Position numbers and translations under genes: made by a program. Below, piece by piece: positions 17,614-27,399 of a DNA stretch of 64,000 nucleotides. Below the pieces are notes generated by a model. The model searched no databases and was not told the DNA's origin. It saw only the letters and a list, made by a program, of their open reading frames with translations. This stretch comes from QYQD01 sp040755415 (GTDB lineage Bacteria > Desulfobacterota > QYQD01). The stretch covers positions 62,001 to 126,000 of the forward strand of contig JBFMAZ010000022.1 of assembly GCA_040755415.1 (NCBI GenBank). The letters are read 5' to 3'. Within the stretch, counting starts at the first letter, position 1, and every line of letters starts with the position of its first letter.

Positions 17614-18843
17614 ATGAAGCTTCTGCACACATCAGACTGGCACATTGGCCGTGCCCTTTACGGCCGCAAGAGATACGAGGAACTCGAAGCGTTTCTTAAC
17701 TGGCTGGCCGGACTTATGGAGGACGAAAACATAGATGTGCTGCTTGTGGCTGGAGACGTTTTTGACAACAGCACGCCCAGTAACCATGCACAGGAGATAT
17801 ATTACCGTTTCTTGTACCGTGTGGCGGCCGCTCCAAGCCGTCATGTGGTGGTCACGGCAGGAAATCATGATTCGCCGTCTTTTTTAAATGCCCCCAGGGA
17901 ACTACTGCAATTTCTGAACATCCATGTCGTGGGTTGCGCATCCGATTCTCCTGCAGATGAACTGATCGTGATTGCCGGACCGGATGATGATCCCCGGCTC
18001 ATTGTCTGCGCCATCCCGTATCTCAGAGACCGCGATATCCGCACCGCCGAGGCCGGTGAGAGCCTTGAGGAAAAGGAGAGGAAAATCATAGAAGGGATCA
18101 GGGCTCATTACCGGATGGTGTATGAGGCGGCCGAGCAGAAACGCTCCACGCTGAAAAAGCCCGTTCCGATTGTCGCCATGGGACATCTGTTCACCGCAGG
18201 CGGCCAGACCATTGAGGGCGATGGGGTGCGCGAACTGTATATCGGCTCCCTTTTAAAGGTCGGAACAGATGTGTTTCCCGAACATATCGATTACCTTGCC
18301 TTGGGGCATCTTCATATTCCTCAAACAGTGGGCGGTTCAGATTTCATACGCTATTCAGGTTCACCTCTGCCCATCGGCTTCGGGGAAGCTGAACAGGAAA
18401 AGAGCGTAGTCCTCGTGGACTTTTCGGGTAATGCGCCCAATGTCGCAACTATTCCAGTACCCAGGTTCCAGGAACTGAAGACACTGCAAGGGGATTGGCC
18501 AGCCATCGCTCGCGCTATCGAAGAACTAAAATCCGGTGGGTGCAACACTTGGCTGGAAATAGTATATGAAGGAGATGAGATAGCCGGCAGCCTCCGCGAG
18601 CGCCTGGATGAGGCAATCGAAGGGACCGGCATAGAGATCCTCCGCGTCAAGAACAACCGGGTGCTGGAACGCGCCATGAGCGGAATGGATGTGGATGAAA
18701 CACTCGACGATCTGGATGCAACAGACGTGTTCAAACGCTGCCTTGAATCGCACGAAGTCCCGGAGGAACAGCGTCAGGAGCTTTTGAGCGCATATCAGGA
18801 AATCATCGCCTCTTTGCATGACGAAGACGCTTTAGCCGAATAG
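17614..18843 (+). CDS. sbcD: Exonuclease subunit SbcD (Mre11-like nuclease)
   Basis: A 409-aa calcineurin-fold nuclease. Phosphoesterase motifs are in order: HTSDWHIG (5-12), AGDVFDN, TAGNHDSP, then GHLF and GHLHIPQ. With SbcC it forms the SbcCD (Mre11-Rad50-type) complex that cuts DNA hairpins and protein-blocked ends. The C-terminal ~100 residues are the capping and SbcC-binding region. It lies 125 bases after the restriction operon on the same strand and 11 bases before sbcC, so sbcDC form one unit. Its partner gene is frameshifted in this sequence, which would inactivate the complex unless that is a sequencing error. Confidence 0.93.
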   Translation: MKLLHTSDWHIGRALYGRKRYEELEAFLNWLAGLMEDENIDVLLVAGDVFDNSTPSNHAQEIYYRFLYRVAAAPSRHVVVTAGNHDSPSFLNAPRELLQFLNIHVVGCASDSPADELIVIAGPDDDPRLIVCAIPYLRDRDIRTAEAGESLEEKERKIIEGIRAHYRMVYEAAEQKRSTLKKPVPIVAMGHLFTAGGQTIEGDGVRELYIGSLLKVGTDVFPEHIDYLALGHLHIPQTVGGSDFIRYSGSPLPIGFGEAEQEKSVVLVDFSGNAPNVATIPVPRFQELKTLQGDWPAIARAIEELKSGGCNTWLEIVYEGDEIAGSLRERLDEAIEGTGIEILRVKNNRVLERAMSGMDVDETLDDLDATDVFKRCLESHEVPEEQRQELLSAYQEIIASLHDEDALAE

Positions 18844-18854
18844 GAGAACATGGC

Positions 18855-21800
18855 ATGAAGATACTTGGTGTCCGGTTCAAAAACCTGAACTCACTCACGG
18901 GCGAATGGCAGGTTGATTTCACCCACCCGGATTATTCGTCTGACGGTATATTTGCCATCACAGGCCCTACAGGCTCAGGAAAGACGACCATCCTAGACGC
19001 CATCTGCCTCGGGATTTACGGCCGGACGCCCCGCCTGGACAAGGTTACGAAAAGCAGCAACGAGATCATGTCGCGTCAAACGGGTGAATGCTTTGCCGAG
19101 GTGACATTCCAGACGCAGAAGGGCCGTTATCGTTGCCACTGGAGCCAGCACCGCGCCCGGAAACAGCCTGAGGGTGAGCTTCAGCAGGCCAGGCATGAAA
19201 TAGCCGATGCCGATTCCGGGGCCGTCCTGGAATCAAAAATAAACCAGGTAGGTGAATTTATCGAGAAGGCCACGGGCATGGACTACAAGCGCTTCACCCG
19301 TTCAATGCTGCTGGCCCAGGGGGGATTCGCGGCCTTTCTCCAGGCCCCTCCCGACGAGCGGGCGCCCATCCTGGAGCAGATCACCGGGACCGAAATCTAT
19401 AGCCGGATATCCATGAAAGTTCATCAACGCCGTACGGAAGAACACAACAAGCTTGAGATATTGCAGGCCGAACTGAAAGAAATCCAGGTTTTAAACGAAG
19501 ATGAAGAAAGGGAACTGCAATCCGGCCTGAAAGAAAAGCAAGGCCAGGAGACGGAACTTGCCGGAAAAGTGAGTGAAATGCGCAAGGCCCTGACCTGGAT
19601 CGAGGGGATGGTTGCCCTGGAGAAAGAACTAGGCGAACTGGACAAGAAACAGCAGGATTTCGAGAAGCGCCGGCAGGCGTTTGAGCCGGAATCAAAAAAG
19701 CTGGAAAAATCCGGCAAGGCCCTCAGTCTTGAAGGCGATTACAGCAGGGTAGATGCTTTGCGCGTACAGCACAGGACAATGAGACAAAGGAGCTTAATGG
19801 CGCAATCGCGATTCTGCCTGAAAAGGATAAGGCCTGTGCAGATGCGCATACCGTAAGGCAGGCCGCAGAGGCCCGGCTGAATGAGGCACGAACCAGGCAG
19901 AGGTCGGAAGGGGATGTCATCAAAAAGGTACGCAACCTTGATGCCAGGCTGAGTGAGCAGAAAAAACAGGTTGAAGAGAAAAACAAGGCAATCGGAGAAA
20001 TCGAAAAACAGGGGGAAGGCTACAGAAGCCTTGTCAAAAGCGGTGAACAGGAGATGAAAAAGGCTCATGCCGCCCTGAAAGCTATCCGTGAATACCAGGC
20101 AAAACACGCTGCCGATGCCGCGTTGCTGACCAACCTCAGTGCCATCGACAAGGGATTTGCATTGCTTCGCGATATTGAGGCAAAGCATATAAAGGCATGT
20201 GAAGAGCTTTCCGCGGCAGCCGGGAAAAAGGAGTCTGCCCTAGCCCTATGCAAGAAAATACAAGCCGATCATGAAAAATCCCGCCAGGAATTTGAGAAAG
20301 GACAAAGTGAACTTAAGCGCCTGACTGATGAAATCACGGCCATCCTCAGGGGACGTGAAATCAGCCAGTGGCGTCATGATACGGATGCCCTTAAAGACCG
20401 CGAGCGTCTTTTGATTCAGACAGGCGAGACCATCGGACGGATTGACAAGACATACACTGCGCTGGACAGCCTGAAATCGGGCATTGAAAAATTAAAAGCC
20501 GGTAATGTGAAGCTCTTAGATGAGATAAAATCCTGCGCCGATAAAAAAGCGCTTCTGGAAAAAGCTATCGTAACCCTGGAAGCGCAGGTATCTCTCCTCA
20601 GCCGTATCCGTGACCTTGAGGAAGAAAGGAAACGACTTGAAGACGGCAACCCTTGCCCATTGTGCGGCGCTACGGAGCACCCCTATGCAAAGGGGAATGT
20701 CCCGGTCTTGAACGAGGCGGAGGCGGAGCTTCAAAAAACGAAGGATGAATGCAAAAAGGCGTCTCGTCATCTGAACAAGCTGGAAGCCGACCGGGTTCGG
20801 ACCGCAACTGAAATCCAGCATGCTGAAAAAGAGATGGCAGAAAAGAATGCGACGCTGGACGCCGACGAAAAACAATGCGCCGGCGCCCTGTTGAGTCTGA
20901 AAATAGAGGTTTCACGGTCGGATCGCGCCGGGAAGATTCGCGAAGAAATTGCCGACGTACAGGCGAAAATTGCCGAGACAAAGGGTATCGTTGCCCTGGT
21001 CGAAGAAAAGGGCCGACAGGAAAAATCGGCGCAGACGGTCCTGGAAAAAACAAGAAAGACCCTTGACAACGTAGGAAAGGCATTACAGGAGGCCAGACAC
21101 AACCTGGAGACGGCCGGTCGTGATCATGAGCGGCTGATCAAAGATTGCGCCGCTCTGGAGGAGGAGACTGAGAAGGTCCGTGCTGCCGCCCTTGCGGATG
21201 TCGTACCATTCGGGATCAGCCGGATTTCCTTAGACAGTCTCGACGCACTATTGAAAGACCTCACCGGGCGTAAAGATACCTGGCAGGCAAAGGAGGATGA
21301 AAAAACCGCTCAGGAGAAAAAGATCGATGAACTGAAAGCCGATATCGAGAAATACAATGCCCTGCTGGATAACCTCGATGCAGATCTGGCGGCAAGACGC
21401 AAAGACCGTGACGATCTGAAGATAAAATGTGAATCCCTGCACGCTTCACGCCGGGAACTTTTCGGAGAGAAGAACACTGACCAGGAGGAAAAACGGCTGG
21501 CGGACGCCGTGGATAAGGCGGGTAAGGTTTTTGAAAAAGCACGCGAAGAATATGGGCAAATTGAAAAAGAGATCAGCGCCCTGAAAGAGAAAATAGATTT
21601 ATTGAAAGTAAAAATAGGAAATCGGGCAAAAGAACTGGCGCAGGCTGAACCGAAACTGATGGAGCGGATCAAAACGGCAGGATTTGAAGACGAGGCAGAC
21701 TACCTGTCATCACGCCTGAGTGAAGAAGAACGGGAAATCCTCGCTGACAAAGAGAAACGCCTGATCAAGGAAAAAACGGAACTTGACACCCGCCGGAAGG

Positions 21801-22528
21801 ACAGGTCGGAGGCGCTTGCATCAGAACGCGAAAAGCGTCTGACCGATCAGCCCATGGAGACGCTTAAAGAAAGTATAAGCGCCTGTGAATCCGACCTGAA
21901 ACAGATTATGGTTGATATTGGAGGAATCAGGAAAACCTTGGATGAGAATGAAAAACAAAGGGATAAGCAGAAAGAGCGCATAAAAAACATTGACGCCCAG
22001 AAAAAGGAATGCGCACGCTGGGATGACCTGCATCAACTCATCGGCTCAGCCGACGGAAAGAAATTCCGGAACTTTGCACAGGGTTTGACATTCGAGATGA
22101 TGACAGCGCATGCCAACCGCCAGCTCAGGAAGATGTCGGATCGCTATCTGCTCATACGCGACTCATCACAACCGCTGGAGCTGAATGTCATCGACAATTA
22201 CCAGGCGGGCGAGATCCGTTCCACGAAAAATCTCTCCGGCGGCGAAAGCTTTATTGTGAGCCTTGCCCTGGCGCTCGGCCTGTCTCATATGGCAAGCCGG
22301 AATGTACGGGTTGACTCGCTCTTTCTCGATGAGGGATTCGGTACCCTCGACGATGACGCCCTTGAAACAGCCATAGAGACTCTTGTGGGACTGCAACAGG
22401 ACGGCAAGTTAATCGGCGTTATATCGCATGTCCCGGCGCTTAAGGAGCGCATCAACACACAGATACAGGTGATCCCGGAGACAGGCGGTCGCAGCAACCT
22501 GAGCGGCCCCGGTTGCCGGAGGATTTGA
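18855..22528 (+). pseudogene. sbcC: Exonuclease subunit SbcC (Rad50-like), interrupted by a frameshift
   Basis: Two pieces make up one SbcC. Piece 1 (18855-19856) has Walker A in GPTGSGKTTIL (37-47), the Q-loop region MLLAQGGFAAFL and the start of the first coiled coil. Near 19760-19780 the coding moves into another frame, and piece 1 ends in a nonsense tail. Piece 2 stays open from about 19772 to 22528 and carries the rest of the coiled coil, the zinc hook CPLC (about 20654-20665), the second coil, the ABC signature LSGGESF and Walker B DSLFLDEGFGTLDDD. Adding one base around 19765-19775 restores a single frame of about 1220 aa, close to the family length. This is either a real single-base deletion or a sequencing error; the assembly gap elsewhere makes an error plausible. 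Confidence 0.85.
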
Positions 22529-22841
22529 GCGGACTCCCATAGAAAAAGGGAACATCCTACGGTGGATCGAGGTACATATCTAGGGAAGTCATGGACCCGG
22601 CGGGCCTTTTGTTTTGACTTGCCTCGATCGTTTTGTTACAATTTAGCGGATAGAGGAGCTTGCTTGCGCCTAATACCAAGTTGTAATCAAAAATATACCC
22701 ATAAAATCTCCCCTCACCCCTCTTTTCCAAAGAGAGGGATATAATCTCCCCCTTTGAAAAAGGGGGATCAAGGGGGATTTGAATGGAACTTGATATAAGG
22801 GACCTACGCTGAATAATAACAAAGGCAACGCGGAGAAATAA
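22529..22841. other. Intergenic region before the galT-glgC operon
   Basis: No gene is seen. Two hairpin boxes, CCCTCTTTTCCAAAGAGAGG minus edge bases and TCCCCCTTTGAAAAAGGGGGA minus edge bases, lie at 22706-22779. A consensus-like promoter lies at 22614-22642. Confidence 0.6.
22614..22642 (+). promoter_or_regulatory. Candidate sigma-70 promoter of the galT-glgC operon
   Basis: TTGACT (22614-22619) and TACAAT (22637-22642) are separated by 17 bases; each differs from consensus at one position. The first gene starts about 200 bases downstream, so the leader would include the hairpin boxes. Confidence 0.5.
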
Positions 22842-23855
22842 TTGCCAGAGCTAAGACAAAACCCGGCCACCCGCTTCTGGGTGGTTATAGCCAAGGAACG
22901 TTCAAGGCGTCCGCATGATTTCATACAGGACAAACCATCTATGTCGGAAGAGCCTTATATCGCTGAATGCCCGTTTTGTGGAGGCAATGAACATCTCACC
23001 CCGCCGGAGACCCTGGCCTACCGCAGGGGAGGCCAGGCCAATGGCCCGGGGTGGTGGGTACGGGCGGTTCCCAATAAATTCGCCGCCTTTGTCTCTGAAG
23101 GAGACTTAGAGCGACAGTATGAAGGGGCCAACTTCTTTAATCGCATGGATGCCGTAGGCCACCATGAGGTCATTATCGAGTCCAGTAGGCACAATGAGCA
23201 CATATTCTTCATGGATGACTGGCACGTGCAAGAGGTTATTTTGGCGTACCTGGAACGTTATCAGATACTGCACATCGACCCCCGCTGCAAATTTATTATC
23301 ATCTTTAAAAATCATGGCCTTTCCGCCGGGACCTCCCTTGAACATCCACACTCTCAGTTAGTGGCCACACCCATTGTGCCCGCGGATATCCGCATCCGGT
23401 TCGACCGCGCGGCATATTATTATGATGACACCGGCAAGTGTGTATATTGCGATATAATCCGCGAAGAAAAACGGAGCGGTGAACGGGTGGTATTGGAGAC
23501 CGATAAATTCATCGCTATCCATCCTTTTGCCTCCCAGGTGCCCTTCGAGACCTGGATTATGCCCAAGGAACACAGCGCCTCATTTGGCCTTATCACTATG
23601 GAGGATGCCAAGGCCTTTGCCGTTATACTCAAGACAGTTCTTAAAAAACAATACATCGGCTTGCATGACCCGGATTTCAACTACATAATACATACCGCAC
23701 CGGTAAAAGACGAGCACGAGGATTACTTTCACTGGCACCTGCAGATCCGGCCCCGCCTGACCACCGCAGCCGGTTTTGAGATGGGAACCGGCATATACAT
23801 TAATACCGCCATGCCGGAAGAAACCGCCCAATTCATCCGCAATATACAGGTCTGA
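22842..23855 (+). CDS. galT: GalT-family (HIT superfamily) nucleotidyltransferase
   Basis: A 337-aa cytoplasmic enzyme of the galactose-1-phosphate uridylyltransferase family. It starts NPATRFWVVIAKERSRRPHD, has a zinc-type CPFC pair, FKNHGLSAGTSLEHPHSQ with the nucleophile His170 inside HPHSQ, and a C-terminal half ending in the FHWHLQIRPRLT block. The start is TTG with GGAG six bases upstream. The family covers UDP-hexose transferases and ADP-glucose:phosphate adenylyltransferases. HPHSQ rather than the HPHGQ of E. coli GalT, and the operon with three ADP-glucose pyrophosphorylase genes and no galK/galE, make an ADP-glucose substrate possible. The gene symbol gives the family, not a proven substrate. 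Confidence 0.82.
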   Translation: MPELRQNPATRFWVVIAKERSRRPHDFIQDKPSMSEEPYIAECPFCGGNEHLTPPETLAYRRGGQANGPGWWVRAVPNKFAAFVSEGDLERQYEGANFFNRMDAVGHHEVIIESSRHNEHIFFMDDWHVQEVILAYLERYQILHIDPRCKFIIIFKNHGLSAGTSLEHPHSQLVATPIVPADIRIRFDRAAYYYDDTGKCVYCDIIREEKRSGERVVLETDKFIAIHPFASQVPFETWIMPKEHSASFGLITMEDAKAFAVILKTVLKKQYIGLHDPDFNYIIHTAPVKDEHEDYFHWHLQIRPRLTTAAGFEMGTGIYINTAMPEETAQFIRNIQV

Positions 23856-23859
23856 AGCC

Positions 23860-24873
23860 ATGCCCTCATTAAAAATTAAAGCCATCCACTCAAAAAACAG
23901 AAATCCTTCTGTAGAACGGCTAAAAAATCTCCTGAAAATTTTTAACAAGACTGACCGCGTACTCATCGTTATTAGTGCCGATCCGGACTCCATAGCCAGC
24001 GCTCTGGCCATGAAAAGGCTTTTGTGGAGACGTGTACAGGGTGTTACCATAGCCCACAACAACGAAATTAAACGCCTTGACAACCTGGCTATGGCAAGGC
24101 TCCTCAATGTCCCTTTGCAACGCCTGCAGACGCTGGCCCCCGAGACCTTTACCCGCAAGGTAATGCTTGATTCACAGCCTTACCACAATCCGGACTTCGC
24201 CCATATTGACTATGACGTGGTGATCGACCACCACCCTCCTGTTGAACTGGTCAAGGCCTCCTGGATTGATATAAGGCCAGAATATGGGGCTACGGCCTCC
24301 ATCATCTTTGAATATCTGCGTGCCGCACGCATCAAGCCCTCGGTACGCATAGCCACGGCCCTTTTCCATGCTATAAAGGTGGATACCGAAAACTTTACCA
24401 AACGGGCCACGGGTCAGGACATTGCGGCCTTTACCCGTCTCTTTGACCAGGTAAACCAGGCGGTTATCCGAAAGATCGAATCTTCCGATATCAAACTGAG
24501 CGACCTGGCCTATTTCGAGCTGGCTTTAGATAAGATGCGCTATTCCCGAAAACGTATTTATTGCCATGTAGGAAAAATAGAGAACCCGGATATCCTGGTG
24601 CTTTTGGCCAATTTTTTTATGCGTGTCTATGAAATCAGTTGGAGCATTGTCTCGGGTTTCTGCGAAGACAGGTTTATAGTAATCTTTCGTTCTGACGGAT
24701 ACCGGAAAAATGCGGGCAAATTGGCCATGCAGGTCTTTGGTGCTATGGGCTCGGCCGGTGGACATCGCCAGAGCGCCCGGGCCGAAATCCCAAGGACTAA
24801 CATGCCGCACTCCGGCCGGGAATTTTCCTCCCGGAGTTTAGAGAGATTAATCGTCCGGCACTTAAAGACCTGA
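23860..24873 (+). CDS. DHH-family phosphoesterase
   Basis: A 337-aa protein of the DHH/DHHA1 superfamily (RecJ, NrnA and GdpP relatives). Motif I is altered to ISADPDSIASALAMKRL; the metal-binding DHH sits in VVIDHHPPVEL (D123-H125); ATALFHAIKVDTENF corresponds to motif IV. The C-terminal DHHA1 domain ends with the substrate motif GSAGGHRQSARAEIP. Such enzymes hydrolyse short oligonucleotides, pAp or cyclic dinucleotides. The start is the ATG at 23860, five bases after the galT stop; the frame opens earlier but that part overlaps galT. It sits inside the sugar-nucleotide operon. A link between second-messenger breakdown and glycogen synthesis is only suggested by position. Confidence 0.82.
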   Translation: MPSLKIKAIHSKNRNPSVERLKNLLKIFNKTDRVLIVISADPDSIASALAMKRLLWRRVQGVTIAHNNEIKRLDNLAMARLLNVPLQRLQTLAPETFTRKVMLDSQPYHNPDFAHIDYDVVIDHHPPVELVKASWIDIRPEYGATASIIFEYLRAARIKPSVRIATALFHAIKVDTENFTKRATGQDIAAFTRLFDQVNQAVIRKIESSDIKLSDLAYFELALDKMRYSRKRIYCHVGKIENPDILVLLANFFMRVYEISWSIVSGFCEDRFIVIFRSDGYRKNAGKLAMQVFGAMGSAGGHRQSARAEIPRTNMPHSGREFSSRSLERLIVRHLKT

Positions 24874-24882
24874 AAGGAGGTT

Positions 24883-26127
24883 ATGCCGATTAAGGTATTA
24901 GGCATCATACTGGCCGGGGGCTTAGGCAGGAGGCTTTCCCCTCTCACCCAGCAACGCGCCAAACCCAGCGTTCCTTTTGGTGGAAAATATAGAATTATTG
25001 ACTTTGTGCTCAGTAATTTCATTAATTCTGAAATCTACTCCATCTATGTGCTGATGCAATTTAAATGTCAGTCACTCATGGAGCACTTACGGGACGGATG
25101 GACGATAGGGAGCACCATCCGCGACTTTTTCATTATGCCGGTACCGGCCCAAATGCGCACCGGTGAAGACTGGTACCGCGGGACAGCGGATGCGGTATAT
25201 CAGAATCTGCACCTCATTGAAAGAACTTATCCTGAGGTGGTGGCCATATTCAATGCCGACCATATTTACCGCATGGATATCAGACGAATGCTGCAATACC
25301 ACCGGGAAAAAGAGGCAGAGGTGACGGTTGCCGCCATACCCTTACCTATAGAGAAAAGCCACCCTTTCGGAGTCATACAGGTTGACGATAACTGGCGGAT
25401 CATCGGCTACGAGGAAAAACCGGAAAACCCGCATCCCATTCCCGGAAGTCCTGATATGGCCCTGGTTTCCATGGGTAATTACCTGTTTAATACTACAGTA
25501 CTTAGCGAAACATTGAAAAAAGACGTTGAATCAAGCGGAAAATATGACCTGGCGGGTGAGGTTATCCCTATTCTATTTCAGAAAAGGCGGGTCTTTGCCT
25601 ATGATTTTCGAATGAATAGAATTCCCGGGGCCCTTAAGAATGGAGAAAATAGTTATTGGCGGGATATAGGGACCATTAAGGCCTACTACGAGGCCAACAT
25701 GGATCTTACAACGCCTGTACCGTCCTTTAATCTTTATAACTGGCAATGGCCGCTTAGAACCGCTACCTATGCCACGCCGCCGGCAAAGCTTATCTACGAC
25801 CAGTATGGCCGGGAGGCCGTAGCCAGAGATTCCCTAATTGCCGGCGGAACCATCATAAGCGGCGGCGAGGTAAAAAATTCGGTTGTGGGGAGACATGTTT
25901 TTGTAGGCAGCCGTTGTCTAATTGAAGATTCCATCATATTCGATCACGTTACCCTGATGGAGGATGTAAGGATAAAAAGGGCGATCATCGATAAGAATGT
26001 TACTCTGCCTCCGGGTACGCGTATAGGTTATGATATGGAACAAGATCGCCGGCATTACTTTGTCGATCCCTCCGGCATTGTGGTGGTGCCGAAGGCTGAG
26101 ATACAAAAATGTTTGATACATAGTTGA
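24883..26127 (+). CDS. glgC: Glucose-1-phosphate adenylyltransferase, paralogue 1
   Basis: A 414-aa ADP-glucose pyrophosphorylase that makes ADP-glucose from ATP and glucose-1-phosphate, the committed step of bacterial glycogen synthesis. The nucleotide-binding loop is complete (AGGLGRRLSPLTQQRAKPSV), followed by PFGGKYRIIDF and WYRGTADAVYQN. The catalytic-Asp motif is NADHIYRMD rather than GDHIY, with the Asp kept. The sugar-phosphate lysine is in YEEKPENP. A C-terminal left-handed beta-helix (VVGRHVFVGS, IIDKNVTLPPGT) is present. A strong AGGAGG precedes the ATG. It is the first of three consecutive paralogues; 21 bases separate it from the next. It has the most complete P-loop of the three and is probably the main catalytic subunit. 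Confidence 0.9.
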   Translation: MPIKVLGIILAGGLGRRLSPLTQQRAKPSVPFGGKYRIIDFVLSNFINSEIYSIYVLMQFKCQSLMEHLRDGWTIGSTIRDFFIMPVPAQMRTGEDWYRGTADAVYQNLHLIERTYPEVVAIFNADHIYRMDIRRMLQYHREKEAEVTVAAIPLPIEKSHPFGVIQVDDNWRIIGYEEKPENPHPIPGSPDMALVSMGNYLFNTTVLSETLKKDVESSGKYDLAGEVIPILFQKRRVFAYDFRMNRIPGALKNGENSYWRDIGTIKAYYEANMDLTTPVPSFNLYNWQWPLRTATYATPPAKLIYDQYGREAVARDSLIAGGTIISGGEVKNSVVGRHVFVGSRCLIEDSIIFDHVTLMEDVRIKRAIIDKNVTLPPGTRIGYDMEQDRRHYFVDPSGIVVVPKAEIQKCLIHS

Positions 26128-26148
26128 GGAGAGAGTAAGGAGTTTTTG

Positions 26149-27399
26149 ATGCAAAAGATTCTGGCTATGATTCTGGCCGGAGGCCGTGTAGATGAACTGA
26201 GTGTGCTCACCTTCTACAGGCCTAAATCAGCCGTCCCCTTCGGCGGTCTATATCGTGTTATCGACTGTCCCTTGAGCAATCTCCGGTATTCAAACATCGA
26301 GAACGTGGGCATCCTTTCCCAGTACCGGTCTTACTCCCTGATAAACCACATCGGCCAGGGGGCCTCCTGGGATATGGTGGGCAGGCATCGCGGGGTCACC
26401 ATGCTCCCCCCCTTTCAAGGGCATAAGGCCTCTGACTGGTACAAGGGAACGGCAGACGCCGTATTCCAGAATCTGGATTTTATCAACTACCATAAGCCGG
26501 AGCTGGTTATGGTCCTGTCCGGCGACCATATCTACAGGATGGACTACCAGCCTATGCTCGCCTATCACCTCAAAAAAAAGGCCGATCTTACGGCAGCCTT
26601 CGTAGCGGTAGAAACCAGAGAGGCCCCGCGTTTCGGCCTGGCCAGGATAGCAGATGAGGACAAGGCAGGCGGGAAAATTTTGTTATACCAGGAAAAACCG
26701 GCCAAACCGGCCTCAAATTGGGCCTCTATGACCATTTATTTATTCCGGCCCGAGGTTCTGAGAGAAGTGCTGCAGGAAAACGCCAAAAGTGATTCACATG
26801 AGTTTGGCCGGGATATCATACCCGCTATGCTTGGGCGCTACAAGGTATACGGATATAAACATACAGGATACTGGGGCTATAGCCGTAAGCTTGAGGAATA
26901 CTGGCAGGCTAATATGGACACGCTGGGCCGAAGGCCGAAGATCGTCCTCAGGGAATGGATGCTCAGGACCAATCTGGACCATCAGGCTATTCGCGACCGT
27001 CAACCCGCCGTCATCGGCAAAACGGCGCGTATTAATAATACCAGCTTTTACCACGGCTGCCGCATCGAAGGGCAGGTGGAAAATAGCGTACTTTTTCCGG
27101 GCGTCAGGATAGCAAACGGGGCTATTGTAAAAGACTCTGTATTATTTTTTGATACTACCGTGGAAGAAGGGGCCTTCCTGGAAAAGGTCATATCCGATGT
27201 TGATGTCGTGATCGGCGCGCATACGGTCATGGGCAAAAGAAACGGGGCGGTCGCGCCTCAGGGCGGGATCACGGTCATCGGCCGCTCTACCCAGATACCG
27301 GCCGGTCTAACCATCGGACCAGGGTGCACTATCTATCCAGACCTCAGGCCTGAGCAGTTCACAAAGAAAAAAATCCCATCCGGCGAGGCCGTACAATGA
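26149..27399 (+). CDS. Glucose-1-phosphate adenylyltransferase-like protein, paralogue 2
   Basis: A 416-aa GlgC-family protein. The ATG at 26149 is chosen over a TTG three bases earlier because the AAGGAG site is then six bases away. The phosphate-binding loop is altered: AGGRVDELSVLTFYRPKSAV lacks the GxGxR of active enzymes. The catalytic Asp (SGDHIYRMDY) and the sugar-phosphate Lys (YQEKPAKP) are kept. The C-terminal beta-helix domain is complete. A paralogue with a damaged P-loop next to an intact one recalls the GlgC/GlgD pairs of Firmicutes, where GlgD is regulatory, so a regulatory subunit role is inferred. It overlaps paralogue 3 by 4 bases (ATGA). Confidence 0.82.
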   Translation: MQKILAMILAGGRVDELSVLTFYRPKSAVPFGGLYRVIDCPLSNLRYSNIENVGILSQYRSYSLINHIGQGASWDMVGRHRGVTMLPPFQGHKASDWYKGTADAVFQNLDFINYHKPELVMVLSGDHIYRMDYQPMLAYHLKKKADLTAAFVAVETREAPRFGLARIADEDKAGGKILLYQEKPAKPASNWASMTIYLFRPEVLREVLQENAKSDSHEFGRDIIPAMLGRYKVYGYKHTGYWGYSRKLEEYWQANMDTLGRRPKIVLREWMLRTNLDHQAIRDRQPAVIGKTARINNTSFYHGCRIEGQVENSVLFPGVRIANGAIVKDSVLFFDTTVEEGAFLEKVISDVDVVIGAHTVMGKRNGAVAPQGGITVIGRSTQIPAGLTIGPGCTIYPDLRPEQFTKKKIPSGEAVQ

